Positions 36,463 to 46,900 of a stretch of DNA of 64,000 bases are shown here, in pieces (position 1 is the stretch's first letter; each line of letters starts with the position of its first letter). The stretch is taken from the NCBI GenBank assembly GCA_014529385.2, contig CM043950.1:73008435-73072434 (forward strand). The letters run 5' to 3'. Both the position numbers and the translations under genes were made by a program. Source of the stretch: Adiantum capillus-veneris. Lineage: Eukaryota; Streptophyta; Polypodiopsida; Polypodiales; Pteridaceae. Under the pieces are notes generated by a model. The model saw only the letters and a list, made by a program, of their open reading frames with translations, was not told the DNA's origin and made no database searches.

Positions 36463-36863
36463 GCCCCTAGCTTCAAGGGCTCACCCCCTCCTTATAGAAA
36501 TTGGCTTTGACTTCAAGCGCATTCCTAGCTTGACCATGCATCTAAGTCATCAAGCATCTCAAGCATAGGCCTAGCTTAACCTAAGTTCTAAGGACTTTTA
36601 CAATAACCTTTGGAGGTCTTTAATGAAGCTAATTAAGCCTAAGGTCTTTTAAGATCCATTATGCACACTTTGTTCTTTAGTAGACCATCTCCTTGTGAGC
36701 CCTTGCTGAGATGAAATCATCTCCTTTTGGCGCCAATGTGAGATTGGTCTAAAAACACATATCTATATTCTAGCTCTTGTTTGCCTTTTATCTTCCCATA
36801 TTAAATAATCACTTTAACATGAGAAAATCACTGGGGTAAAGATAGATATTATATTTTATGACA
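36395..36863 (-). repeat. LTR fragment of the chromovirus family, with CT run
   Basis: Right end TTTTATGACA corresponds to the LTR start (minus strand TGTCATAAAAT). Sequence is parallel to 61829-62292: a CT run (36395-36460), CCCCTAGCTTCAAGG, then CATGAGAAAATCA near the end. Homology to 61.8 kb stops at the CT run, so the left part of the LTR is missing. Confidence 0.75.
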
Positions 36864-37060
36864 CTGTTTCTCAATTTTTAACCTTTGGATGTATTGCTAG
36901 TATTTATGCTCCCAAACAAACACAAATGAAGCTTGATGCTCGTGGTCTTAAACTTATCTTCATTGGATATTCTTACACTTCGAGAGGCTACAAATTCTAT
37001 GACCTTCCAAACCATTATGATAGACTCATGCTCCTAGGTGTAGTGTCAATTACATCTTGA
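36864..37060 (+). pseudogene. Copia integrase C-terminal fragment
   Basis: Reads FLTFGCIASIYAPKQ, then KLDARGLKLIFIGYS and GYKFYD, the conserved end of copia integrase. It starts directly at the LTR boundary. Related fragments lie at 46664, 62293 and 63830. No other pol domain accompanies it. Confidence 0.8.
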
Positions 37061-37599
37061 TCTTGAAAGAAATCCATGTCGTATGATATTGTGTACAAGA
37101 TCTTAGGTGCCATAAAAGTGAAGACAAAATCAGGTTGTGGTAATAAAGTTGTCCACAACTTCTTGCATCTTTGCATTAAAAAAAAGTACGATGCATTACA
37201 AAAATCCTTTTAATGCTAAATTTTGCATTAAAGAAGCATACAACTATTTGATATTAACGCCACGATTTGATATTTATGTGAATAGTCTCTATGAAATTTA
37301 TCTAAATGGACTATATGAAATTTATATCAATAATCCATACCCCTCAGAATCATGATAGCAAGTGTAAAACAAGTAAACAAGTTATGGAGCACAATGAAGT
37401 ACACCATATGCTTTTTTGCAAGATGATGTAAATTTCAACTTTGACAAATTAAAAGTAGCAAAATGATTTTTTTGCATATAGTTCAGCTTCCAAAATCTTT
37501 ACAAAGCATAGGGTTAACGTGTACTAGAATTTATAGCTCCAAGGATGTAAAGCAACCCATAAATCCAACTTTATGGATAAGAAGTTGTCCAATTGTATC
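37061..37599. other. Non-coding tail shared with the other integrase fragments
   Basis: Contains ATCCATGTCGTATGAT, TATGAAATTTAT copies and TCATGATAGCAAGTGTAAAA, then AGCTTCCAAAATCTTTACAA. The same order follows the fragments at 46900-47420 and, as far as TCATGATAACAATCG, at 62460-62820. Confidence 0.65.
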
Positions 37600-37815
37600 A
37601 AATCTTGATAGTTGCTTTTTTAACAAGAGAGTCAAGATAAAAGATACCAATTACCCAATCAAGTAGCTATCAAATGTTGATAGATGCTTGTTTATAACTG
37701 CAAGAGACAAACAATTCCAATTACCCAACCAAGTGTTAAACTAATCTAGATAGTTGCTTGCCTAACAAGAGATAAAATATACCAATTACCCAACCAAGTG
37801 TTGAAATCTATCCTA
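37600..37815. repeat. About three tandem copies of a ~75 bp unit
   Basis: Copies share GATAGTTGCTT, AACAAGAGA, ATACCAATTACCCAA and CAAGT. They are imperfect. Confidence 0.65.
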
Positions 37816-38299
37816 TTTATCAAATACTATAATTACATAGTTAGATAAGAAAACAATAAAAAACTAGGTAATGGATCTCTCCATTATGTACAAGAATAAT
37901 CATTTAGGCTACGAACTGTTGTTTTCCTCACACAAAGAGGAAAAAATATCTAAAAAATATGAAAAACCCATGTATTAAAAGAATGATCAGGATCGGGATC
38001 ATTCCCCAACCTAGGCCCATGCCTCAATCCTTAGTCTTATGATATAGTATATACCCAAGACTATATATATAATCTATCCCCATAAGAGGAAGTGAGGGCA
38101 TGTGGGACAAGTCCTCCACCCTCCCCTTCACACTTGCACCTTTAGACTTTCCATTTTAAGCCTTTTTCCCAACTAGAAATAGACTATTTTTGAGGATTCT
38201 GAGGGCATAGAGTAACCAAATCTTGGGCTATAAAGCACGCCACATTCCTCTAATTGAGATGCTCGTTTGAGCTATCACACACACTATATTCCATAGCTT
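37816..38299. other. Nothing recognised
   Basis: AT-rich DNA without motifs, repeats or supported frames. Confidence 0.4.
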
Positions 38300-39640
38300 G
38301 GTAAAAAAAAGGACCAGAAAATCAAAAATTTGAGAGTAAAACCAGGTTTTAAAACACCCAAAAAAATAGATGAGCGGCCTTCATGGACACTCACCAGCAC
38401 TTCTAGGGTGTCAAGGTCACATTCACCTAGGCTCTGGTTGTGTGTTAGGACACGAACAGATGGAGAGTGCCTCTGTTCACATGGGCACCCATTATCCCTC
38501 CACATTTGTCTCGAGGCCCTCAACGGTAACCCAAGGTAGTACTACTCAAGACCCCCACCTAGCAGCTAGTGACTCTTCGTATCACTCAAATGTGATGGAA
38601 GGTTATCATATACAAAACCCTGAGGAAGAAGGACACGCGTCCACCGGGTCTCCACAACCTAGTGCTAGCATGTTTGGTTGTTTCAAGTTATGGAGACATT
38701 TAGTTAAGCTAGTCACTCCAAACCCAAGGCCAATGAAGTGTATGAAGGGGGTGGGGAGGTAGATTCTTTGTTCACATCTCACGTGGGTCCCACACCCCCT
38801 ATGAGTGTCCATGTAGATAATCTTCCTACCTCCTTCAATGTAGGCCCTATCGAGCTACCTCCCTTGGAAGTTCCCTCTAAAGTATAGACCATGAAATGCA
38901 AAACCATGGGGAGCAACATTGCTTCCACCTCACAAGGGACCTCTAATACGTCAAGTGTGGGAGGGGTATTCCTTAATGAAAATTGGAAATATGACCTCCA
39001 CAATGAGATGTTGATGGATCTATACTCTGGCCACTCCTACCATGTAGGCTGGATAGAGATTGTACAATCCACATCTAGCACCATTAATATTGAGGAGCAA
39101 CAAATAATAATTTGTGATGTCCTCCATGGAATCATCCACTCAGAGAGGCAAAATCGAGGCGTAAACGTACCCTCAACTCGCCCCATTAGATTTTTGGACA
39201 CGAGAAAGGCCAAACAGCCTACTCTATCACAAATGGAGACTCCTATGATGAGTCCCATGGATCCCTTGTATGTCGTTTCTCGTGGAGAGACCACAAACAA
39301 CAACTTTAGTTTTCCTAGTTTGGCTCAACTTCCTCTCAGAGAAACCACAGTGCCTACTCCAGTGATGGCCTTGACAGAGAATGCATTCATGACCTCCAGG
39401 GCTAGTGAAGTAATGCTACCTAGTGGTGTAGTACCTACCACTGGGCCTCGACCGTATGTGCATGTAGCCACTTAGGCACACATGGCTCCTACACCTCCGA
39501 TTGTACAAATAGCATATGCTCCATGACTTGCATTCTTGAGCCCTTATGTGAGTGGGCCTATGCCAAGTCATATTCCATATCCTACGACGGCTACATATAT
39601 GCTAGTGCTACTAAATACTCCTGTCCACACATGATTCTAG
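38300..39640 (+). pseudogene. Degenerate Pro/Ser/Thr-rich ORF, unknown
   Basis: A plus-strand frame of protein-like composition runs across 38370-38750, shifts once near 38750, and continues through 39475. A single TAG near 38886 lies before MKCKTMGSN, and further stops at about 39474, 39525 and 39629 leave the frame otherwise Pro-rich (MAPTPPIVQIAYAP, SPYVSGPMPSHIPYP). The 195-codon part 38891-39475 has no motif I know. The second CACTA begins 24 bp further on, and a gypsy-type gag frame resumes on its far side (45632). The two could be halves of one gag gene, but that is inference. Confidence 0.35.
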
Positions 39641-39663
39641 GAGTGCCTCCACCAACCACAGTG

Positions 39664-39870
39664 CACTTGTGGAGACTATAGCGACGAAACTACAATGGAT
39701 TTTTTAATCCCCTGGCGCCGCTAAAATCGTTGCTTAAAGCATCAAAATGTGTATGTCTCTATTAGAGTCTCTAAATAACGACACTTATAGCAACGTCTAT
39801 AGCAATGCAACCATTCCTCATTTAGCAATGCTGCAGAACCTTATATAGAGACGCCTATAGCGACTGCCGA
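39664..39870. repeat. Left terminal and subterminal region of the CACTA
   Basis: CACTT terminus followed by ACTATAGCGAC, TATAGCAACGTC, TATAGCAATGC and TATAGCGACTG within 200 bp. Confidence 0.65.
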
Positions 39871-40488
39871 GATTAATATTTATTTTTGAATGGCAAAGCA
39901 CTGAATTCCCTGTCATTCATCAACCATATTGAACATTGTTTACAAAATAAAAATGCAAAACTGACAGACAAAAGTAGTTCAACAAAAGTAATACAATGAC
40001 AAAATTATACACATAATAGGCAAAATCATTTGATGTAATAGTTACAACTCAATTGTCATTATTCAGAAAATACATCATTGACCAATAGTTACAAAAAGAG
40101 ACGTGCACATGTCATCATATATACATGCCATGACAAAAGAAAACTAGTGCTATCTGGCTACGACTAGATTGATGTTGTCTAATCAGACGTCTCATCGCGT
40201 TCAAGCGGCATATCCGTCAAATTCTGCAAAAAAAACAATAAACTTTTTGTAAGTATAAACATATAATTAAAAAGCAATCTATTTTCTTAGCTTATCATAA
40301 AATTCAACAAATGTAAGAGAGTAAAGTGAAATACTAACCATGCCCGCATGAGAACTGAGAATATCCATAAGGGCGTGTATGCCCCTTCTGCCCACATACT
40401 CGTGCTTGTGCGGGTGGGATCACGATCTATCATCGACCACTGTTCAAAACATACAAAGAATACATTATGTTAGAATTTAAAAGTACAA
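39871..40488. other. Non-coding 3' part of the CACTA
   Basis: AT-rich; no frame or repeat recognised. Confidence 0.5.
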
Positions 40489-41100
40489 TTATCCATAACT
40501 ACCAAACCTAAATGGCAATGCAAAAATTACAAAATTGGCCTCAAATGATGCCCACCCACCGCTCCCCAAGTGGTGCGAGCTCCCTACCTCTACTCGCGCT
40601 TTGGCTGCCTCCTTTTGTTGCTTCCACTTGTCAGGATTCTCGCACGTTGCTTTCTTTGCATTATTCCAATCTTCTTTGGCCAACCAATCTGGCCTATTCC
40701 ACCCGTGCTTTATTGATTTTTGCACTTCAAAATGCTTGTGCTTGCAATATTCGCGCGTCCACACCTTCATCAAGTCTTCATTGAAGCACTATCTCAACAT
40801 GACACGGGAAACTCGTCATGCAGCATGTTGATGACTCTGTCTTTTAATTCATTTGTCACTTCAATAGAGGTGTTTAGTATGTAGTGTTGAAACACCTGAG
40901 AGCAAAGGCCGTGCATACGCAACATCACCTTCTTGTCGTCATCATCCAAGATGATGATGCCACTAATGTTGACTGAGTACAATAAGCCCTCTCGCCTGTG
41001 ATGTGTTAACCTGGATGTCTCAGCAGGCGTCTCAAGTGGCGTATCAAGTGGCGTCTTGATGGGGATACGGATGACAAGTGTCTCCACTAGAGTCTGGGCC
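40489..41100 (-). pseudogene. TNP1/Ptta-like CACTA accessory protein
   Basis: Two frames joined by a shift near 40785. The upstream one (41087-40794) has a Thr/Pro-rich start and ILDDDDKKVMLRMHG. The downstream one (40773-40489) has WLAKEDWNNAKKATCENPDK and HHLGSGGWASFEANF, the arrangement of the plant Ptta/En/Spm transposase family: a Trp-rich block, basic helix, then H-x3-GS. Such proteins bind subterminal repeats and assist TNP2 in the nucleus. The upstream extension (about 41100-41460) also looks partly coding but is broken. Confidence 0.6.
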
Positions 41101-41750
41101 TCGAATCAAGGAGTGTTGACTCGGGTGACTCCTGGAGGAGTAACGAGTGGTGTGTAGCAAGGAACGGCCGATAGCTGCGCAAAACTTGGAGTAGATGGAA
41201 AGATTGTGGCTCGTATGGGGACGGGCAAAGAAGGGGAAGGTAAGGAGCCTCGTTGCCTACAAGGTGGTGTCAAAGCATTAGTGGCGGCATCTCCATAGCA
41301 ACCGTTGTTTCCACCACTAGAGCATCAGTGCCCAGAAGAGTGTGTATATTGTCTCATTGACACCAAAATCTTGGAGCGCACTGAGTGCTTCTTAACAGAG
41401 GGAGACATTGAAGGAGTGGAAAAACGCAACGGTGCTATAGAGCAATGACGCTCCTCGTACCACCTCCTCTACTGGGGTGACAAGGAAGAAAGAAACTGAT
41501 CATCATTCATACCTGCATTAAACACATAAAAATTAAATCTTAATGATGAATGGAGAAGAAAATCTGATCAAGTTATAATTTGCTTGAATACAATTTAAAT
41601 TTGTCAAGTATAGCATATATACAAGAATGGAAAAAACTCCACGTGAATACAATATATATTATAAAAAGGAGTAAAATTGCTCAAATACAATGTTTATGGC
41701 TTTAAGAGGTCTCTCTCTCATCCTCACATAGCTCAGCATAACTCCCTATG

Positions 41751-42373
41751 TCAATATAGAGCTCTCCGTTTAGGCAGTTGTCCTCCGTCTTTGTAGATCC
41801 TCTGCATGCATCCCATAGACAATAGCAAGGCCAGTTTTGTCTCCACCTCAACGGCTTTCAACTCAGCATTCTCTTTGAACTCCTCCACTAATGCCAATGT
41901 GATTGGCACATAGTAGCCCTCATACATCCGTGCACTATGAGGGGATACCTCTATGACATACCACCAGTTTGATGCAGATTTTGTAGGATAAAATACCACC
42001 TACAAGAACCACATAACTTACATGAGTGCTCCCAGACCACCAGTCCTCTAAAATTGGATGTTCACAGACTTACTTGTTCACAATGATCGGGTAGTACGAA
42101 ATTATCTCTTAGGTCGGTCCATTTTTTAATTGAATCCACCTCAAGAAAACCTGACTCTCCTCTGCGCACTGTAGCATTGTGATTGTCCATGTTTATCTTG
42201 AATCATTGCACGTCGAATAAATCCACAAAAAATCCTCTATAATCGATCCTAAAAATCTCTTGTAGCATGCCAAAGTAAGTGAATTCCGCCACCATAGGAT
42301 CTGGATCAGAGGACCGTAGTCGGCTAGACTGTTCAAATTTTGCCATGATTCCTCAATCTTGTGTAAAATGCTT
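41751..42373 (-). pseudogene. DUF4216-like C-terminal region of a CACTA transposase
   Basis: Minus strand about 42240-42074 reads NHNATVRRGESGFLEVDS and WTDLRDNFVLPDHCEQ, followed by a 74 bp GT-AG intron (42073-42000). The next exon (41999-41751) begins VVFYPTKSASNWWYVIEV, then EEFKENAELKAVEVETKLAL. The VFY-x-NW-x-VV pattern after a Cys/Gln-rich exon end is typical of DUF4216 following tnp2 in plant CACTA proteins. One in-frame stop lies just upstream. Confidence 0.6.
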
Positions 42374-42417
42374 TTTGTCGATCCGGTCCACCCTAAAATG
42401 TCAAGCTTTACACCATG

Positions 42418-43990
42418 CTACCCTGTATGACTTATACTACAATCAACAAAGATTATGAGTGCCATGCAAACATCTAGAAGACCCGAGTTGTACATTGCCT
42501 CTAGATCTTCTTTCATTTTTTTCTCAACATCGAGATTGCGCATGACCATCCCAGATATGCGCTCGTCATCTATGGTTTGCCATAGTGTGTCTTGAGCTTT
42601 ATTAGCCACTCTCCAATGTAAACTACGGACTCTGATACCAGCCAACCTTCTGCCATGCTACCCTCCAGACATGCCTTCTTATGCACATATCCCTTGAGCG
42701 GTTTCATGAAATGTTCTAAAAAGAACATCCATTTGGAATGCACTGTGCTAGCTATTTCGACCTCATCAACTATGTGAACAAGAAGATGCACTTGAATGGT
42801 TAGCATGGTAGTAGGAAAATGTTTCTGAAACATGCATACAACCTCCACAACATTTAGTTCGGTGAATGGTATGGAATCTACATGGATCTCCTTTTGTGAG
42901 ATCAATTGCACCAACTTTGCAAGTTTGTAGATTGTGGTACGGACAAACATCCCTCAATGGCCACCGGTAAAATAAACTACAAAACACATCTAGGAATGAT
43001 ATTAAAGTCCACACAAGGATATGTTACAAAATTTCCAATATAATAGATTCCACTTCAAACAGACCTGACACATTTTATGCCAGTCGTGTGACTTCAAACC
43101 AGTAAGCTTCCCTTCTTCAGTGAAACATGTTTGGAGCGAGTGCATCACGCCAATGGACATCCGCATGGATCAAATGATCTCTTTTACTTTGTGTTCTTGG
43201 CCTGCTTTCAAAATCCATGGAATTTTAGGGAGTTTTATCAATCCATCGGGTGTTGTCTGCGGCCAATATTGCTCCATACGATCCACATTTCTAAGGTCAA
43301 TTATGGTCCGCAAAGTATCTTTATTACCGACGATGAGATGGTCCCACAGCAGATTACCCACATTCTTGAGTATGTACATTGGATCAAGCAAGTGATTGAT
43401 CATGAGTGTGCTGGGCCAATATAGTAACTTGTACCATAGAGAGAGTCTCTTCATACTTGGGGGCAAATCATCATCACATATCTCCTTTTTCTCTAACCAT
43501 GTTCGAGCAGACATCCTCGGTGGCTCTCTTCCCAAAAAACCATCACGTAACTGTGCTTGATGACCTTCATAGATTTTCTTTTTCAGTGACTGCGTCCAAC
43601 ATGCATTAAGTCTAGGTCCACATGTCACACATGCTTTGTATCTGCTTGTTTGAAGCCCTGCATGTATATACATGACAATAGATAATCCTGAGAAAAACCA
43701 AGGTTTATCCTGAGAATTTTGTTAGTCCGGGATAGTCATGCATGGTCCACATTAGAATACCTCTGATCAAAGCATTGCGTTGACCTGTGTCTCGGCTCAT
43801 ATCCACCACTTCTATGCCAATCCACAATTGTTGTAGCACTTCTAATAGTGGATAAAGATACACATCCATATTATTCACTTTATACCGCCCCGGCACAATC
43901 AAGCTTAGAAACATGTAGTTGACAATGACAACTGGCCATACACTGTAAGATGTTGACCTCTAACCAAATGGATTTATGCTATCCATAGCC
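42418..43990 (-). pseudogene. tnp2: Internally deleted CACTA transposase (tnp2 plus DUF4218)
   Basis: Begins at MDSINPFG (about 43990), with a stop directly after it, then TSYSVWPVVIVNY. The next residues, PPWLTTKKGH in the other copy, are missing, and MFLSLIVPGRYKVNNMDVYL follows. LMINHLLDPMYILKNVGNLL and GLKSHDWHKMCQ are near 43100. A 100 bp intron (43064-42965) sits exactly where the plus-strand copy has one, but the acceptor reads CG where the other copy has AG. DUF4218 follows: LISQKEIHVDSI, IQVHLLVHIVDEVEIA, GSMAEGWLVSESV. The N-terminal transposase-associated domain is absent, removed by the internal deletion. It cannot supply transposase. Confidence 0.85.
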
Positions 43991-44329
43991 AGAGGCTGAT
44001 GTGCAAATTTTGGTCTAGAGGTGCACGGAGATCAGAACCAGTGGGCTATAATCTCGTCTTTATGGTCACTGTCTATATTTGTGGGTATGAGAAATCTACA
44101 CGCCCACGTATACATGACAATGCATGTAGTGGACAAAACCCCTTTGCCTCTTCTTTAGCTGTAGAAATTCACAACAGCTTAACATCTCTTCACAATAGCT
44201 CCTTGTTCGAGGGACATACCCTAAAAGCTCTAATAGATAAGTACAGGTAGCATGTATATGATTATACCAAGTGGCCGCATCCATGGAGAGGAAGAGAGAG
44301 ATCAACATTGGCCTAACTCTAAATTTAAA
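43991..44329 (-). other. CACTA leader joined to the deletion point
   Basis: Matches 28760-29066 of the first CACTA, including GAAGAGATGTTAAG and AGAAGAGGCAAAGG. Then at about 44020 it jumps to sequence equivalent to 30312 in that copy. That jump defines the internal deletion. Confidence 0.7.
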
Positions 44330-44990
44330 CCGTAATCCTGAAGGTAAACTAGATCTAACCTTAAATCTAACCTAAATCTAACCTAATCTTAAATCTAACG
44401 TAGATATAATTTTAAATATAACATAAATCTAAATCTAACATAAACCTAAATCTAATCAAATCTTAAGTCTAACATAATCTTAAATCTTAACCTAATCTTA
44501 AATATAACATAAACCTAAATCTAATCTAATCTTAAATCTAACCTAAACCTAAATCTAATCTAATCTTAAATCTAACATAAAACTAACCTAAACCTAAATA
44601 TAATCTAACCTAAATCAAATTTAAATGTAATCTAACTTAAATCTTAACCTAATCTTAAATCCAACATAAACCGCAATCTAATCTAATCTTCAATCTAACA
44701 TAATCTCTTAAGTCTAACCTAATCTTAAATCTAACCTAAACCTAAATATTATCTAACCTAATCTTACATCTAACTTAAATGTAATCTAACCTAATCTTCA
44801 ATCTAACTTAAATCTAACCTAACCTTAAATCTTAATATAACAATTCATTTCATATTTTCTCTACTTTTTTATTTATCTCTCTCTCTCTCTTTGTTTTCTC
44901 CCCTTAAGTCTAACCTAATCTTAAATCTAACCTAACCTTAAATCTTAATATAACAATTAATTTCATATTTTCTCTAATTTTTTATTTATC
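44330..44990 (-). repeat. ATCTAACCT repeat array (CACTA 5' region)
   Basis: Irregular copies of AATCTAACCTAA and TAATCTTAAATCTAAC. It is the reverse complement of 28020-28560 and lies in the same place relative to tnp2. The block TTAATATAACAATT with a following CT run occurs twice (44830-44900 and 44945-45010). Confidence 0.8.
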
Positions 44991-45021
44991 TCTCTCGCTC
45001 TCTCTTTGCTTTCTCCCTCTT

Positions 45022-45025
<4 letters not shown>

Positions 45026-45058
<33 letters not shown>

Positions 45059-45146
45059 GTGTGTGAGTATGCATTATTTGTTTATGCATGTGTGTGTACA
45101 TTCAATGTGTGTGTGTGTATGTGTTTTTTGTTTATGTATGTGTGTA

Positions 45147-45216
<70 letters not shown>

Positions 45217-45400
45217 GACACAATGTGTGTGTGTGTGTGTCTGTGAGAGAGAGAGAGAGGGGGAGAGAGAGAGAGAAAGAGGGGAAGGGAACATGAGAGG
45301 GAGGAGAGGGAAGGAGCATACCTAGCTCTCCTTCCTCTCCTCGTGTGTGTGTGTGGAGGGGGGGAAGGGAGAGAGAAAGAGAGAGAGAGAGAGGCATGCG
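45026..45400. repeat. Compound CT/GT/GA microsatellites
   Basis: CT runs at 45026-45055 and 45151-45213, GT tracts between them and at 45223-45240, and GA at about 45243-45290 and 45370-45394. Open frames here are repeat artefacts. Confidence 0.85.
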
Positions 45401-45479
45401 TATACTTGTTTCAATGGAGCACCAAAACTCAGATCTGAGATCTGAGTTTTTGGCACTCTCGATTTATTTTTTTATCCCT

Positions 45480-45629
45480 GTCGGCGTCGCTATGTTCGCC
45501 ATAGTATGGTCATCGCTATGAGCGCCGCTATTTAACAAGTAGTATAGCGACAAGCATAGCAGCACCGTGGATTTTCACATTTGAGCGTCCCAATGCTAGT
45601 GTCGCTAATATGAAGAACTTCTTGTAGTG
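45480..45629. repeat. Right terminal and subterminal region of the CACTA
   Basis: Contains GGCGTCGCTATG, CATCGCTATGAGC, GTATAGCGACAAGC and GTGTCGCTAATATG, and ends CTTCTTGTAGTG. Confidence 0.7.
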
Positions 45630-45631
45630 CC

Positions 45632-46086
45632 ATACCTCTTCACATATGTGATTTGGAAACATTTGCTCAAACAATACGTCGATATATTGCGGAGAATATG
45701 CATCATGTGCCTCAGAGAGAGCCTAGGAGTAAAGCGATACAAATTGCAAAGCTTACGCAAAACTTTAATGGGGACGAAGATTCTCGAAATCACATCGAAG
45801 TATTTGAACAAGTATTGAATTCACTAGGAGAACACAATGAACTACATAAGTGCAATGCTTTAAGATTGACTTTGAGTGGGAAGGCTGAGAATTGGTATAG
45901 GACCTTGAAGATGGAAGAGAAAATGATTTACCCTACTCTTCGGAGATTGTTCCTGGAGAAGTATATATGAGAAGGTGTGCTTTGGGGTGTGGCATCTTAG
46001 CTACAAAAGTCTGAACATGAAGAAGGCGAGTCAGTGAGAGACTTTATTAGTCGTCTAAAGCACTCACATGTCAATTGCATCAGATA
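45632..46086 (+). pseudogene. Gypsy-type gag fragment
   Basis: The frame is open from the CACTA border: ETFAQTIRRYIAENMHHVPQ, REPRSKAIQIAKL, then FNGDEDSRNHIEVFEQVL and LTLSGKAENWYRTLK. This is the retrotransposon gag core of Ty3/gypsy type (Trp-Tyr after a helix). A TGA at about 45968 is followed in frame by EGVLWGVAS, then ESVRDFISRLKHSHVNCI. The same fragment recurs at 62830. No protease or RT follows; a copia integrase piece comes next. Confidence 0.75.
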
Positions 46087-46663
46087 AAGTCAGAATACTA
46101 GGAAGTGATCAGAAAATGGCATTTGAATACCAACAAAAGTATTAGCAGAGGATGGAAGCCATTTTGATCCCAAAACATACACTCTATCTAATATAGGCCA
46201 AGATGAGGTGAGAGATTGGGAGTGATAAGTGCAGAGACACTTCCCTTGATTCTGATAGTACTACATATATCAAACTTTTATGTTGCACTAGGAAGGTAAA
46301 ATCTTAACTACGCATGTAGAGAGCTCAACTATATACAAAGAGTAAATCAAAGAGAATTTTGGCCAAAGAGAGAATACATTATTTCACTATAGTTGTGTGT
46401 ACAAAGCATGCTCTTCTGTAGAGCCAGAGAGAGCAATAGATCGCACACATGCACAACACAAAAAGGGTGACAGATTCTAAGCATTCCATCTCTTAAACTC
46501 GAATAGACTTTTCACATCACAATTTCATGGGTTAATCTACATATATTATATAAAAGCACATGGTATGGCAAGGGATTTCACATGAAATGTAACAAATCCT
46601 GCATCTCAACACATGTTCCAAAAGTTAAAAATGATTATTACAATGAAGGAAACATTTGGATGA
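46087..46663. other. Non-coding linker between gag and integrase fragments
   Basis: Homologous to 63236-63830 throughout, for example AAAATGGCATTTGAATAC, TTCCCTTGATT and CACTATAGTTGTGTGTACAAA. It is therefore a fixed part of the repeated unit. Confidence 0.65.
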
Positions 46664-46900
46664 GTGAAATTTGTTTACAATCGTCTTTCTACTACAACTC
46701 CTTATGGTGAGATATCCATCACAGCATGGATAGGTGTAATTCTTTCTGTATCTCATTTTTTAACCTTCGGATGTATTGCTTATATAAATGTTCGCAAAGA
46801 GACACGAACGAATCTTGATGCTCCTGGTATTAAACTAATCTTCATTGGATAGTCTGACACTTCAAAATGCTACAAATTCTATGACCTTCCATACCAATAT
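46664..46900 (+). pseudogene. Copia integrase C-terminal fragment
   Basis: Reads YNRLSTTTPYGEISITAWIG, then VSHFLTFGCIAYINVRKETR, NLDAPGIKLIFIG, a TAG, and SDTSKCYKFYD. The sequence closely resembles the integrase of the element at 13762-17913 but keeps the FGC block deleted there. Unlike the copies at 36864 and 62293, it is not interrupted by an LTR. Confidence 0.8.

Larger units (their letters stand above)
39664..45629 (-). mobile_element. CACTA (En/Spm) transposon, internally deleted
   Basis: The right end on the minus strand reads CACTACAAGAAGTTCTTC with TAGCGAC 25 bp in. The left end on the plus strand reads CACTTGTGGAGACTATAGCGAC. TATAGC-type motifs recur within about 200 bp of both ends (39680-39870 and 45480-45610), as subterminal transposase sites do in this superfamily. 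Genes run right to left: tnp2, DUF4218, DUF4216, then a Ptta/TNP1-like gene. The expected 3 bp target duplication is not matched (GTG left, CCA right), so one end may be off by a few bases or mutated. Relative to the 28-32 kb copy, the segment matching 29066-30310 is missing. Confidence 0.8.

Noticed and set aside
45006-45397. Ser-Leu and Arg-Glu repeat frames
   Set aside because: Artefacts of CT/GA microsatellites. The same applies at 7111-7345, 36186-36568 and 61761-61943.
39661-45632. A 3 bp target duplication for the second CACTA
   Set aside because: GTG on the left and CCA on the right do not match. Shifting the left end to 39659 gives CCA but makes the terminus CAGTG, a poorer inverted repeat.
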